64,000 nt of DNA from Nitrospirales bacterium (GTDB taxonomy: Bacteria; Nitrospirota; Nitrospiria; Nitrospirales; UBA8639), in contig JAJDBM010000002.1 of NCBI GenBank assembly GCA_029261355.1, positions 1-64,000 of the forward strand, written 5' to 3'. The position numbers and the translations under genes were made by a program. Positions within the stretch are counted from its first letter, which is position 1. Every line of letters begins with the position of its first letter. The notes beneath the pieces were generated by a model, which saw only the letters and a list, made by a program, of their open reading frames with translations, was not told the DNA's origin and did not search any database. Positions 21,861 through 33,297 of the stretch are shown here, piece after piece.

Positions 21861-22400
21861 GTGAATAAAAGTTCCGTTGGGCGACGGTATGCTACCGCGC
21901 TGTTTAATCTGCTCGATGATAAGAGTGTTGATGTCGTCTGTGATTGTTTGAATACAATTACACAGTCACTTCATACTTCCCTACCCTTTAAGCAGGCAAT
22001 TGCGTCGCCTGTTTTTACCTTTGAAGAAAAAAAGGCTATTCTTGACGACATAAGTGACAGAACAGGAGCTCCCCCGGTTTTGAAACTGTTTTTTGCGCAA
22101 TTGTTACAAAAAAATCGGGGAAACATTCTTCCTGAAATTTCGGAGTCTTTTCTTGATTTGGTAGATGAAAAGAAAGGATTGCAGCACGTCTGTATTATAT
22201 CGGCGAAAGAAATGTCTTCTGCTGATCAGGAACAATTACAGACAGATATCACTACAAAACTGCAACAATCAGTGAAACTGAAATTTGAAACGAATTCAAG
22301 CTTAATTGCTGGCCTACAAATTCGAATTGGAAGTCATGTCTTTGATAATACGGTACGAGGAAAATTGGCCAATATGAGGACCCGCCTGGCAAAGGGGTAA
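21861..22400 (+). CDS. atpH: ATP synthase F1 subunit delta
   Basis: Stalk subunit linking F1 to the F0 peripheral stalk. The 179-residue protein starts at GTG with VGRRYATALFNLL, the delta N-terminal signature, and ends with LIAGLQIRIGSHVFDNTVRGKLANMRTRL, the conserved C-terminal motif. It is the first gene of atpHAGDC. atpA begins four bases after its stop. Confidence 0.95.
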   Translation: MNKSSVGRRYATALFNLLDDKSVDVVCDCLNTITQSLHTSLPFKQAIASPVFTFEEKKAILDDISDRTGAPPVLKLFFAQLLQKNRGNILPEISESFLDLVDEKKGLQHVCIISAKEMSSADQEQLQTDITTKLQQSVKLKFETNSSLIAGLQIRIGSHVFDNTVRGKLANMRTRLAKG

Positions 22401-22403
22401 ATT

Positions 22404-23924
22404 ATGCAGATTAAGGCAGAAGAAATTAGTTCGATTATTCAAGAAAAAATAAAAGACTTCGATCAGCGCGTCGATGTACAAGAAATGGGATATGTCATTC
22501 AAGTGGGTGACAACATTGCCAAAGTTTACGGTTTAGACGGAGCCATGTCCGGGGAGCTGCTTGAATTTCCCGGCGGGTTATATGGAGTCGCCCTAAACCT
22601 CGAAGAAGATAGTGTGGGTGTGGTGTTGCTCGGGGAAGATGTAGGCATTCGTGAAGGGGATCCTGTGAAACGCACAGGACGGATCGCTGAAGTTCCCGTG
22701 GGCGAGGCCTTGGTCGGTCGAGTTGTTGATTCGATTGGGATGCCTATTGATGGAAAAGGCACTATCAATTCCACCGAGTCTAGGCTGCTTGAAATCAAAG
22801 CGCCTGGGGTCGTAGATCGGCAATCGGTTGGCGAGCCTCTGCAAACAGGCCTAAAAGCCATTGATGCGATGATTCCTGTTGGGCGAGGACAACGGGAGCT
22901 CATAATTGGAGATCGACAAACGGGAAAAACGGCCATCGCCATTGACACGATCATTAATCAAAAAGGCTTAGACGTTTATTGTTTCTACGTTGCCATCGGG
23001 CAAAAGCGTTCGACTGTTGCCCGAGTGGTTAAGACTTTAGAAGATCATGGGGCGATGGAATACACCACGGTTATTTCGGCTACAGCCAGTGACTCTGCTT
23101 CATTGCAGTTTTTTGCGCCGTATGCTGGTGTGACCATGGCGGAATATTTCCGTGATAATGGGAAACATGCACTCATTGTGTATGATGATTTGTCCAAACA
23201 TGCTACCGCCTATCGTCAGCTTTCCTTGCTGCTTCGACGGCCTCCAGGCCGGGAAGCCTATCCAGGTGATGTGTTTTTCTTGCATTCTCGGTTATTGGAG
23301 CGTGCAGCAAAGATGAGTGAAGAAAAAGGTTCAGGTAGCTTGACAGCCTTGCCAATTATTGAAACGCAAGCAGGTGACGTCTCTGCCTATATCCCCACCA
23401 ACGTGATTTCCATTACTGATGGGCAGATATTTCTGGCTTCCGACCTATTTTATTCTGGTATACGACCAGCGATTAACGTCGGGCTTTCGGTCTCACGCGT
23501 CGGGGGATCAGCCCAAATTAAAACGATGAAACAAGTAGCTGGAACGCTTAGATTGGATTTGGCGCAATACCGAGAAATGGCGGCGTTTGCTCAGTTTGGA
23601 AGTGATTTAGATAAAGCCACACAGGCACAATTGGCAAGAGGAGAACGGATGGTGGAATTGCTCAAACAAGAGCAATACAAACCAATGCCAGTTGCTACGC
23701 AAGTCCTTTCCATTTATGCAGGCGTCAATGGTTTCCTTGACGATGTCCCTGTCAATAAAATTCGTGAATTTGAACAAGGGCTCATCGAGTATATAAAAGA
23801 GAAAAGTCCTCAAATGCTTGATGAAGTGAAATCGATTAAGAAGATTAATGATGAATTCGGTGGCCAGTTGAAACAGGTTATCACTGAGTTTAAGAAATCA
23901 AAAGGCTACGATAAAACCTCATAA
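22404..23924 (+). CDS. atpA: ATP synthase F1 subunit alpha
   Basis: Non-catalytic nucleotide-binding subunit of the F1 hexamer. The Walker A is [13 protein letters not shown]. The conserved [27 protein letters not shown] is present, including the arginine finger SR. 506 residues is normal. It is preceded by a good AGGCAAAGGGG-type ribosome site inside atpH. Confidence 0.97.
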   Translation: MQIKAEEISSIIQEKIKDFDQRVDVQEMGYVIQVGDNIAKVYGLDGAMSGELLEFPGGLYGVALNLEEDSVGVVLLGEDVGIREGDPVKRTGRIAEVPVGEALVGRVVDSIGMPIDGKGTINSTESRLLEIKAPGVVDRQSVGEPLQTGLKAIDAMIPVGRGQRELIIGDRQTGKTAIAIDTIINQKGLDVYCFYVAIGQKRSTVARVVKTLEDHGAMEYTTVISATASDSASLQFFAPYAGVTMAEYFRDNGKHALIVYDDLSKHATAYRQLSLLLRRPPGREAYPGDVFFLHSRLLERAAKMSEEKGSGSLTALPIIETQAGDVSAYIPTNVISITDGQIFLASDLFYSGIRPAINVGLSVSRVGGSAQIKTMKQVAGTLRLDLAQYREMAAFAQFGSDLDKATQAQLARGERMVELLKQEQYKPMPVATQVLSIYAGVNGFLDDVPVNKIREFEQGLIEYIKEKSPQMLDEVKSIKKINDEFGGQLKQVITEFKKSKGYDKTS

Positions 23925-23934
23925 AGAGAAAAGC

Positions 23935-23999
23935 CGTATCTCGTTACTCGAAATTCGTATCTCGATGAAAGAGTCTTTCTAGCTTTTACGAGTCACGAG
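23935..23999. repeat. Short direct repeats in the atpA-atpG gap
   Basis: CGTATCTCG occurs at 23935-23943 and again at 23956-23964, and ACGAG occurs twice two bases apart at 23988-23999, in a 90-base spacer. The pattern resembles degenerate spacer repeats and not a recognised regulatory element. There is no clear hairpin with a T-run. Confidence 0.35.
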
Positions 24000-24014
24000 C
24001 TATGCAAAAGAATT

Positions 24015-24890
24015 ATGCCTAGTTTACAAAGTCTTCGACGGAAAATTGCTTCCGTTAAAAATACACAAAAAATTACCAAAGCCATGAAAATGGTGGCGGC
24101 AGCTAAGTTGAAGCGTGCGCAAGAACGTATTCTCGCAGCTCGACCCTATGCCCATCAATTACGGGAAGTGATGAGTAATTTAAGCCAACGCGTGGACCGG
24201 TCCTCCCATCCTCTCTTAAGCCGACGTGATGGCAATATGCTTGAACTGCTGGTGGTAACCAGTGATCGTGGCCTTTGTGGAGCCTTTAACACGAATATTC
24301 TTCGTCGGTCAGCCGAATTCTTAGATGAACAACGTCGACAAGGGAAACAGGTTTCCGTGAGCCTTATTGGTAGGAAGTCCATTGATTATTTTAAACGACG
24401 TGATTGGCCTATTCGACAAGAATGGCCAGGGGTATTCGATCGACTCAGTTTTGAGCATGCCTTGGACATTGGTCAAAACGTCGTGTCTCAATATCATGCA
24501 GGCACGTTTGATCATCTTTATGTTGTCTATAATGAGTTTAAATCCGCGATGCAGCAAGAAGTGATTATAGAGAAATTCTTGCCGATTGAATCCCTTCATG
24601 AAGCTCAAGCAGATGATACCCAATCAATAGGGGGCGGCTACCTCTATGAACCAGATGAGGGTGAATTATTGGAGACGTTGTTACCTAAACATTTTGAGAT
24701 TCAAATGTATCGTGCATTGTTAGAGTCAGCCGCGGCGGAACAGGCTGCACGGATGACGGCTATGGACGGAGCCACGCGCAATGCTGGCGAGCTGATTAAG
24801 AAAGTGACCTTGTTTTATAACAAAACTCGTCAGGCAGCCATTACCAAAGAACTGATGGATATTGTCGGAGGCGCTGAGGCTATTCAATAA
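24015..24890 (+). CDS. atpG: ATP synthase F1 subunit gamma
   Basis: Rotating central-stalk subunit. The N-terminal coiled coil starts LQSLRRKIASVKNTQKITKAMKMVAAAKL, and the C-terminal coiled coil ends MDGATRNAGELIKKVTLFYNKTRQAAITKELMDIVGGAEAI. 291 residues is normal. It sits between atpA and atpD. Confidence 0.96.
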   Translation: MPSLQSLRRKIASVKNTQKITKAMKMVAAAKLKRAQERILAARPYAHQLREVMSNLSQRVDRSSHPLLSRRDGNMLELLVVTSDRGLCGAFNTNILRRSAEFLDEQRRQGKQVSVSLIGRKSIDYFKRRDWPIRQEWPGVFDRLSFEHALDIGQNVVSQYHAGTFDHLYVVYNEFKSAMQQEVIIEKFLPIESLHEAQADDTQSIGGGYLYEPDEGELLETLLPKHFEIQMYRALLESAAAEQAARMTAMDGATRNAGELIKKVTLFYNKTRQAAITKELMDIVGGAEAIQ

Positions 24891-24933
24891 ATTAGGGGTT
24901 ATTCAGGAACCGTTTATTTCACACAGTTCCTAA

Positions 24934-26414
<1,481 letters not shown>

Positions 26415-26415
<1 letters not shown>

Positions 26416-26864
26416 TGGCTAATCCTCCCGTCGCCGTGACAGCCGGTAAGATTCTTTTAGAGGTTGTCACGCCTGACCATCGTCTGTTGAGTCAGGAAGT
26501 TGATTATGTTTCCGCACCTGGGAGCGAGGGTGATTTTGGTGTTCTTCCAGGACATTGCCATTTTCTCACGACACTTCGAATTGGCGAATTACAATATCGT
26601 ATTGGTGAGAAAACGGAGTTCATGTCGGTCCTCTGGGGATTTGCTGAAGTCACTCCGAAAAAAGTTACAATTCTTGCTGAGATTGCTGAAAAAGCAGAAG
26701 ATATCAATGTAGAACGAGCTGAGGAAGCCGTGAAACAAGCTGAAGAACAGCTAGAGCGTGGTGGCCTTGCCTCAGAAGTCAAAGAAGCCCAGATTAGCCT
26801 TGAAAAAGCCAGGCTTCGCCAAAAAATCGCTGGTCGTTTGCATCAGCGTGGTGCTCATTCCTAG
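26415..26864 (+). CDS. atpC: ATP synthase F1 subunit epsilon
   Basis: Small regulatory subunit of the central stalk. The beta-sandwich N-terminus includes VSAPGSEGDFGVLPGHCHFLTTL and the C-terminus has two helices (ERAEEAVKQAEEQL and ISLEKARLRQKIA). 149 residues. It ends the F1 operon, 38 bases from the convergent asnB. Confidence 0.94.
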
Positions 26865-26902
26865 AGTTTTATTGAAATAGTCCTCCTCCTTCATTTTTCC
26901 AC

Positions 26903-28789
26903 CTAGGCTTTTCTAACCGAAATATTTTTTTGTAATGTGTTGAGAATTGATTCTTTTGAATCATTCAATATGAATAGTTTTGCCCAAATCTCAAGTTGAA
27001 CAAGTTTTATTTTCAATGTTTGGCTAAAAGGGGCGTGGTCTGTCAAATAAGTTTGTTGTCGTGAAGAAAGACCAAAAAATTCTGAAATAAAAGATGTGTG
27101 AAAAAATTCTGCAGAAACATTCATTCGATTATAGGCATCAACAGGGAATGGTTTTTTGGGTCGATGACTTAAGTGAGGTGGTAGGTATCTTTTTGCAACT
27201 TCTCTGAGTACCCATTTATCACAAAAAAAGAGATGATTTTTATCGACAGTGAATGGGGAGAACCGAACTTTACCTTTATAGGGTACATTCACCGCATATT
27301 TTATTACTGACTGATCAAGAAAAGGAAACCGGGATTCGATGCTGGCAGCCATGCCCATAGTGTCATTACGGTGTAATAAGCCGCGAAGGCCATTGTGGAG
27401 TAATCGTAATGATTGGGCAGCCCCTTGGTTAAATGTCGTGCCATTTGTTGATGCAATGTGCTTGTTGATTTCATCGTGATCTAGAGTGACTTCAAATCGG
27501 TTATGCAATCCCAGCATTAGTTCATGGATATCTACGTGGCGTTCTTTTTTATTGAAAAGTGGTAATCCGGTAAATTGTAAGAAATTTTTTATAAAATTTT
27601 TTGTGTACTGTCGCCAGTGCCTGACACTTGGTACTACCCAATGATAGCCTAAGAAACATTCGTCAGCCCCTTCTCCCGATAAAACCGCTTTAACCCCATG
27701 ACTATTGACTAATTGCGAAACAAGCCTAACAGGGATGGACTGGGGACATTGATAGTATGGGTGTCCAAAATGTTCTATGACTTCCGGCATGCCGTCAATA
27801 AAGTGGTGGTCATGCACATTCACGGTTTTCAATTCTAAGTCTAGGTGTTGAGCGAGGTGCGAGGCAGCCTCTTGCTCACTGTTCTGTCCCACAATGTTTG
27901 CGTGAAAGATGGCGAGGTTAGGATGGTGTTTTGCTGCCATTGCCATAATCAACGATGAGTCAACACCACCACTGCACAAAGCCCCCACAGGCACATCAGC
28001 AACCAATAATTGCTTCTGTACACTCGCCAGCATTAATTCTTCTAATTCATCAGCTAACATGGTGGGCTTAAGGTCGTTGAGTCGATCTGCTTCAGCTTGA
28101 TCCCAAAAGTCTGTCATGGAAAAATAACGCCTGCTGTTACTCGACTGGCCTACTTTAACTGTGAGTATTTCACCTGGAGGAAGGGACTGGATATCCTTGA
28201 AAAACGTATGGCCTTTTGTTGGGCCTCCAAATCCATAGAGAAATGAAGAAATTGATAGGGAATCAGGCGTAAAGGAAACCCATGGGCGCATAGCTTGAAT
28301 TTCAGAAGAAAAGAGAAAGATCTCAGCAGTTTCATACAAAAAAAGTGGCTTCATGCCGAATCGGTCGCGGGCAAGTAAAAATGTCTGCTCTACCTTATCG
28401 TAGAGGGCAAATGCAAACATCCCTTCAAGTTTCAGTAATGTTTCTTGTACTCCATCTGTGATGAGGCTTTGCAGCAAGACTTCTGTGTCACTTGAAGTCC
28501 TGAACCTATGACCTCGATGTTCCATTTTTTGTCGTATTTCTTTAAAGTTATAAATTTCTCCGTTGTAGACGAGGGCATACCGGCCTTGGACATCCCAAAA
28601 CGGTTGATTACTCCGAGACTGTAAATCAAGGAGCGAGAGTCGTGTATGGACAAGTCCAATTCCGCATTCAGCATGAATTCCATAACTGTCTGGGCCTCGG
28701 TGCTTCAGGAGTTTGGCCGTCTCCTGAAGTTTTGATTCTTCAGGTACAGCGTGATTGTGATGGAACAGGATTCCTAGGATGCCACACAT
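26903..28789 (-). CDS. asnB: Glutamine-hydrolysing asparagine synthetase family protein
   Basis: Two-domain enzyme. The N-terminal class II amidotransferase starts MCGILGI with the catalytic Cys2 and has RHRGPDSYG-type residues (LLKHRGPDSYG), RLSLLDLQ and YNGEIYNF. The C-terminal PP-loop synthase domain has LCSGGVDSSLIM and LSGEGADECFLGYHW. 628 residues is typical of the longer type seen in polysaccharide and natural-product clusters. True asparagine synthesis or amidation of another substrate cannot be told apart by eye. It is divergent from the MurF-like gene upstream. Confidence 0.9.
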   Translation of the reverse strand: MCGILGILFHHNHAVPEESKLQETAKLLKHRGPDSYGIHAECGIGLVHTRLSLLDLQSRSNQPFWDVQGRYALVYNGEIYNFKEIRQKMEHRGHRFRTSSDTEVLLQSLITDGVQETLLKLEGMFAFALYDKVEQTFLLARDRFGMKPLFLYETAEIFLFSSEIQAMRPWVSFTPDSLSISSFLYGFGGPTKGHTFFKDIQSLPPGEILTVKVGQSSNSRRYFSMTDFWDQAEADRLNDLKPTMLADELEELMLASVQKQLLVADVPVGALCSGGVDSSLIMAMAAKHHPNLAIFHANIVGQNSEQEAASHLAQHLDLELKTVNVHDHHFIDGMPEVIEHFGHPYYQCPQSIPVRLVSQLVNSHGVKAVLSGEGADECFLGYHWVVPSVRHWRQYTKNFIKNFLQFTGLPLFNKKERHVDIHELMLGLHNRFEVTLDHDEINKHIASTNGTTFNQGAAQSLRLLHNGLRGLLHRNDTMGMAASIESRFPFLDQSVIKYAVNVPYKGKVRFSPFTVDKNHLFFCDKWVLREVAKRYLPPHLSHRPKKPFPVDAYNRMNVSAEFFHTSFISEFFGLSSRQQTYLTDHAPFSQTLKIKLVQLEIWAKLFILNDSKESILNTLQKNISVRKA

Positions 28790-29016
28790 GATGTAGATTG
28801 CGAAGTGAGGAAAACGCTAGTCGGGAAAATTGAATATGAATAGAAGGTTGTTAAATGTATCATACGATACTGGGAGCGGTAATGCTGATATCCTTAAATG
28901 GTAACACCTATGGAGCCTAAAGAGTTTCTTCGGCTAGGTCGATAGAAACTATAACCCTTAATCCCCTTGAGAGAAGAAATTAGTATTTTTTGATAGGAGT
29001 AGCCTCTTCCTAGGAA

Positions 29017-30330
29017 ATGATGTTAGTCGATGGCATAAAAAAAATCTTGCGGCTGCGGTATCCCTGTATTCGGTTATGGGAAAATATTGTCAGTTGTCTA
29101 CGGTATCCCTGCGCCTACGTTTGGCGTACCCTCCTATTTCGAACCACCATCATTGCGATCTCAGGTAGTACCGGAAAAACGACTACTAAGGAATTGTTGG
29201 CGACAATTTTATCTTCAAAGTTTCCTACCGCAAAAACATCTGGGACGTGGAATGCGTATAGATTTGGAGGAGTGGCGGGAACAATTCTTAGCGTAAGACC
29301 ATGGCATCGTTTTGCGGTGATCGAAACTGCTGTTGGAGCACCTGGAGATATGAAACGGCTGGTCAGGTTATTACGACCGGATGTCGTGATTATGCTGAGC
29401 GTGAAGCGATGTCATTCTAATACCTTTAAGACCGTGGAGAATATTGCACAAGAAAAGTCTGAAATAGTGCGATCTTTGAAAAGCAAAAATTATGCGGTGC
29501 TCAATGGTGATGATCCCCATGTGTTGGCCATGCGTGACCTGGGGGATTTTGGGACATGTCTGTTTGGATCCTCAGAAAATGCAGAATACCGGGTCACTGC
29601 CTGTACGTCTCAATGGCCTGGCCGTTTGGAACTTCAGCTTTTCCATTGTGGGAAAAGCTATCGTATTCAAACAGCATTGCTTGGGACGCATTGGGTCGAT
29701 GCGATTCTTGCTGCCTTAGCGACTGGTGTCTATTGCGGGGTTTCATTAGAGGAAAGTATTCGTGCCATTGAGGCTGTTCAGCCATTTTGGGCTCGTATGC
29801 AGCCAGTCGTATTGCCAAATGGTGCAACAATTATCCGAGATGAGTGGAACGGGTCCATCACGACATTTGAGGTCGCTTTTTCTGTGATGGAGCAAGCAAT
29901 GGCCGAACGAAAGTTCTTTGTTACAAGTGATTTCTCAGATTCAAGTCTCAGTCCGCGTGACCGTGGGCGACGACTTGGCCGAAAGGTATCAAGTCTAGCT
30001 GATTGGGCAGTGTTTGTTGGAGAACGAAGTCGGTATGCTAGCCGTGCTGCGATACAAGAAGGAATGTCCTCAGAGCAGGTTCATTCATTTCTCACCGTGG
30101 CCGATGCGGCATCATTCTTACAAAATGAGTTACGCGCTGGTGATCTCGTCTTGCTCAAGGGCCGGACGAGTGACCATCTTTCCAGAATTTTTCTCGCCCA
30201 ACTTCATGAAGTCACCTGTAACGTAGATACGTGTTCACGACAAATTCTTTGTGATCGATGTGCCCTCTTAGGGTTTCAATGGAATGCCAAGTTTGAAGGT
30301 TTAATGGCCCCTCCTCATATCTATGTGTAA
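29017..30330 (+). CDS. MurF-like Mur ligase lacking the N-terminal UDP-binding domain
   Basis: A 437-residue ATP-dependent ligase. The P-loop GSTGKTTTKELLATIL begins at residue 50, where a normal MurF has about 100 residues of substrate-binding domain before it. The central domain follows the MurF pattern (VIETAVGAPGDMKRLVRLLRPDVVI, later AVLNGDDP) and the C-terminal ligand domain has LVLLKGRTSDHLSRI. Four cysteines at 401, 406, 412 and 415 (C-x4-C-x5-C-x2-C) suggest a metal-binding tail. I infer it joins an amino acid or amine to a carboxylate other than the normal UDP-MurNAc-tripeptide. The start has two adjacent ATGs behind AGGAA. Confidence 0.75.
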   Translation: MMLVDGIKKILRLRYPCIRLWENIVSCLRYPCAYVWRTLLFRTTIIAISGSTGKTTTKELLATILSSKFPTAKTSGTWNAYRFGGVAGTILSVRPWHRFAVIETAVGAPGDMKRLVRLLRPDVVIMLSVKRCHSNTFKTVENIAQEKSEIVRSLKSKNYAVLNGDDPHVLAMRDLGDFGTCLFGSSENAEYRVTACTSQWPGRLELQLFHCGKSYRIQTALLGTHWVDAILAALATGVYCGVSLEESIRAIEAVQPFWARMQPVVLPNGATIIRDEWNGSITTFEVAFSVMEQAMAERKFFVTSDFSDSSLSPRDRGRRLGRKVSSLADWAVFVGERSRYASRAAIQEGMSSEQVHSFLTVADAASFLQNELRAGDLVLLKGRTSDHLSRIFLAQLHEVTCNVDTCSRQILCDRCALLGFQWNAKFEGLMAPPHIYV

Positions 30331-30515
30331 TGTCTTGCTTCTTGTTTTCGACATCGTGTCATACATCCCTTCGAACTGAGCCAATCGATTTAATTCCTCA
30401 AGGTCTTGCCAGAGAAATTATGGTAGGATATTGCCGCATCACAGCGGGCTGAGAGGGTGAGATTCTCGCATGGGAGATTGTGTGTGAAATTTATGTCTTT
30501 ACCGATTGTTGAATA

Positions 30516-31496
30516 ATGTCGCACGTCGAAACGCGGACTGAAATAGTTGTGACTCCTGGTGAGTCTGCAAAACGGCTCGACCATTTTCTCGCTAATCGAG
30601 ACCCGTATTTTTCCCGAACCGCCCTCCAACGTCTCATCCTTGATGGCCACATCACCGTAGGTGGTCAGTCTATTAAGCCAAGCCATAAAATAAAACCTGG
30701 TGATCGAATTATCCTGAATGTTCCTCGTCCCGAACCGATAGATATTGAGCCGGAAGACATTCCCATCGAGGTGCTCTATGAAGATGATTCATTATTGGTC
30801 GTCAATAAGTCGGCAGGGCTTGTAGTACATCCTGCTCCTGGTCATTGGTCTGGAACCTTGGTCAATGCTCTGTTGTATCATATGACGACAAGTGAGGGAG
30901 CACTCTCGGTCATAGGTGGGAGGGAGCGCCCTGGATTAGTGCATCGTTTAGATAAAGACACGACAGGAGTGTTGGTGGTCGCCAAAGACGATCATACCCA
31001 TCGTTTGTTGTCCGCACAATTTAAGGCCCATAATATTACCCGGGTGTATGAAGCTGTCGTATGGGGAAAACCAAAAATGAATCAAGGGCGGATTGATTTA
31101 GCGATTGGTCGTGATACCAAAGACCGCAAAAAGTTTTCAGCACGAACCACGAGACCTAAAGAATCGCTGACGATGTACAGAGTTCTCGAGCGTTTTGGCA
31201 AATATGCTTGTCATTTGGAGCTTATTCCAGGCACAGGGCGAACACATCAACTTCGAGTGCATCTTACTTCGTTGAATTGCCCGATTTTAGGCGATCTTAC
31301 GTATGGTGGGAGAAAAGTATTATCTGTTGAAAATGTGGACGTGCCTCGCGTGATGCTTCATGCCAAAGTGTTAGGATTTGTTCATCCGGTCACTCAAAAA
31401 GAAATGATCTTGCAAGCTCCGATTCCAATGGATATAGTTGACGTCATTGATGGATTACGAAGAGTCACAGCTCCCGTAGAGCCGAATCTGGCATAA
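30516..31496 (+). CDS. rluD: RluD-family 23S rRNA pseudouridine synthase
   Basis: Modifies uridines in helix 69 of 23S rRNA in E. coli. The N-terminal S4 domain is seen in KRLDHFLANRDPYFSRTALQRLILDGHITV. The catalytic domain has the HRLDKDTTGVLVVAKD motif with the catalytic aspartate, and later GRTHQLRVHL. 326 residues is normal. A RluC/RluD distinction rests on substrate and cannot be made fully here, but the overall layout favours RluD. Confidence 0.9.
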   Translation: MSHVETRTEIVVTPGESAKRLDHFLANRDPYFSRTALQRLILDGHITVGGQSIKPSHKIKPGDRIILNVPRPEPIDIEPEDIPIEVLYEDDSLLVVNKSAGLVVHPAPGHWSGTLVNALLYHMTTSEGALSVIGGRERPGLVHRLDKDTTGVLVVAKDDHTHRLLSAQFKAHNITRVYEAVVWGKPKMNQGRIDLAIGRDTKDRKKFSARTTRPKESLTMYRVLERFGKYACHLELIPGTGRTHQLRVHLTSLNCPILGDLTYGGRKVLSVENVDVPRVMLHAKVLGFVHPVTQKEMILQAPIPMDIVDVIDGLRRVTAPVEPNLA

Positions 31497-31539
31497 CAGT
31501 TGTCCGACAAAGGTGTACGTTGAAGCAGAGGAATGTTAG

Positions 31540-31980
31540 ATGATGAGTAAACCTGAAGAAATTTCGCCTTCGAAAGTTATTGATACCGTGGGAGAGCTCA
31601 TTGCTGGACTTGCCGCGTTTGCTGCTAAAGTACCTACTCAGTCCTTCATGTCCATTCCCAGTATGCGTCCAACGGAAGAAGCCGTGGAGTCGTATGAAGA
31701 GACAGTGTATCGATTCCGTGATCAGGCAGGAACAACATTTAAGGCCCTATCTCCCCTCTTCATCGATTCCCTAGAAGCCTTTGAAGCTGGGAAAGTGTTT
31801 GATGCTGTTCCGCCATTGCAGCAAGCGGTGGAATGGTTAGTCGAGAATCACAAGGACGAAACAATAGAGTTTAATCCATCTGAACAAGCACGACTTCGAG
31901 ACTTTTTTCAGCGTCTGCATAAAATTTTCCCAGAGGCCAATAAGGCTGAATTGGATCTTCCGCCGCCTACGAGCTATTAA
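31540..31980 (+). CDS. Conserved-looking hypothetical protein
   Basis: 146 residues, no family recognised. It is helical by eye, with a slightly hydrophobic segment (VGELIAGLAAFAAKV) too short and polar for a sure membrane helix and a long acidic central region. The 43-base gap from rluD and shared direction suggest joint transcription. ATG ATG-type start behind a GAGGAATG site. The function is unknown. Confidence 0.75.
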   Translation: MMSKPEEISPSKVIDTVGELIAGLAAFAAKVPTQSFMSIPSMRPTEEAVESYEETVYRFRDQAGTTFKALSPLFIDSLEAFEAGKVFDAVPPLQQAVEWLVENHKDETIEFNPSEQARLRDFFQRLHKIFPEANKAELDLPPPTSY

Positions 31981-32142
31981 ATACTTGGGTGTGCATTCAA
32001 AGAGCATTCTCCTTCTGACAAATTATCGAGCTCCCTATTGGTGAGAAAAACTCAGGCAACATCCGTGAGCGGTATACGTAATGGGATATTGCGAGTACAA
32101 TGAGAATTTGATCTCAGTCATTTAACCCAGGAGTGGGCCGAC

Positions 32143-33297
32143 ATGAATCTATCTTTGCTTCTTGCACGAGCACAGCAGGCCAAACGGCAGAGTGGCAAAA
32201 GTATTCTGACGCAAATCCTTGAAATCACTCGGCTTCGCAAGGCCTATGGCCAAATTGGGCCTTCGGAGTATTTTGACTACGGCCTTTTCGATGAGAAGAA
32301 ACATAATGAAGGTTCACGGCAAGAGTTTGTAGGGTGGAATGCAGAGAGTTTAATTAATAATCAGTTCAATAAAGTTGAATGGGCGGCCCTCTCTCTCGAT
32401 AAGATCGTGTTTTATACCTTTCTCGAAGGGGCGGGAATTCCATATCCGAAGGTTCAAGTTCTCTTTTCAACGAGTGGTCGTTTTTTAAGGGAAACACCAA
32501 CCTTTACCACTTCACATTCACTTGCTGACTATCTGAAAACTCAGGCGGTCTATCCGATATTTGTGAAACCGAGTCATGGTAATTTTGGGCGTGGTAGTTT
32601 TTTCTTATCACACTATGATGAAGCCAGTGATTCCATCGTCTTTCGTGATGGCACTCAATTGACCGTCCTACAATTTACTGACAGTCTTGAGACAAAACTG
32701 TCAGGAGGATACATATTTCAAAACGTTTTTCCGCCCCACCCGTCTTTAGTCGAGATCTGTGGGCCGCGATCCTGTACTCTTCGAATTGTTGTGGTTGTCG
32801 ACAAACAAGGTCCTCAACTGCTTCGAGCTGTTTGGAAAATTCCGACTGGCCACAATGTCATCGACAATTTTCAGCACGGTCGTACAGGTAATCTTGTTGC
32901 TTCGGTGAATGTGCAAAATGGAGAAGTCAAACGAGTTATTGGCAGTGGGGAGAATGGTGAATTTATCGAAGTGACCACTCATCCCGATACTGGAAAGTCT
33001 GTCAGTCCAATGACCATTCCTGATTGGCCAGCGATTGAAGATTTGTGTCTTCGTTCGGCACGTGTGATCCCTGGTTACCGTTTATTACATTTTGATATTG
33101 CTCTTGCGGAATCCGGCCCAGCACTTCTTGAAGTGAACTTCAGGGGCAACATGGATCTTCTTCAACATGCATCAGGCAAGGGGTTCTTAACTCCTGTGCT
33201 CACCACTGCTTTGGAGGATCAAAGGGTATTACGCAAAGAAATTTCAGAAATTGTTCAACGGACCCTGCGAGAACAACAAGGTAATACTGGGGCATAA
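32143..33297 (+). CDS. ATP-grasp enzyme (sugar-transfer-associated type)
   Basis: 384-residue protein that I read as an ATP-grasp fold of the kind named 'sugar-transfer associated': a lysine strand YPIFVKPSHGNFGRGSFFL, then GGYIFQNVF, SLVEICGPRSCTLRIVVVV, and the metal-binding end LLHFDIALAESGPALLEVNFRGNMD with conserved acidic and asparagine residues. ATP-grasp enzymes make an acyl-phosphate and join it to an amine or thiol. Substrate unknown. AGGAGTGG precedes the ATG. It is the last gene before the QueC-like array, 722 bases away. Confidence 0.8.
   Translation: MNLSLLLARAQQAKRQSGKSILTQILEITRLRKAYGQIGPSEYFDYGLFDEKKHNEGSRQEFVGWNAESLINNQFNKVEWAALSLDKIVFYTFLEGAGIPYPKVQVLFSTSGRFLRETPTFTTSHSLADYLKTQAVYPIFVKPSHGNFGRGSFFLSHYDEASDSIVFRDGTQLTVLQFTDSLETKLSGGYIFQNVFPPHPSLVEICGPRSCTLRIVVVVDKQGPQLLRAVWKIPTGHNVIDNFQHGRTGNLVASVNVQNGEVKRVIGSGENGEFIEVTTHPDTGKSVSPMTIPDWPAIEDLCLRSARVIPGYRLLHFDIALAESGPALLEVNFRGNMDLLQHASGKGFLTPVLTTALEDQRVLRKEISEIVQRTLREQQGNTGA

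Noticed and set aside
23925..24014. Terminator between atpA and atpG
   Set aside because: Only short direct repeats are present, with no hairpin plus T-run; the genes are probably co-transcribed.
30420..30515. CTGAGA-containing stretch before rluD resembling part of a TPP riboswitch
   Set aside because: The conserved ACCTGAT-type second half and the needed stems are absent.
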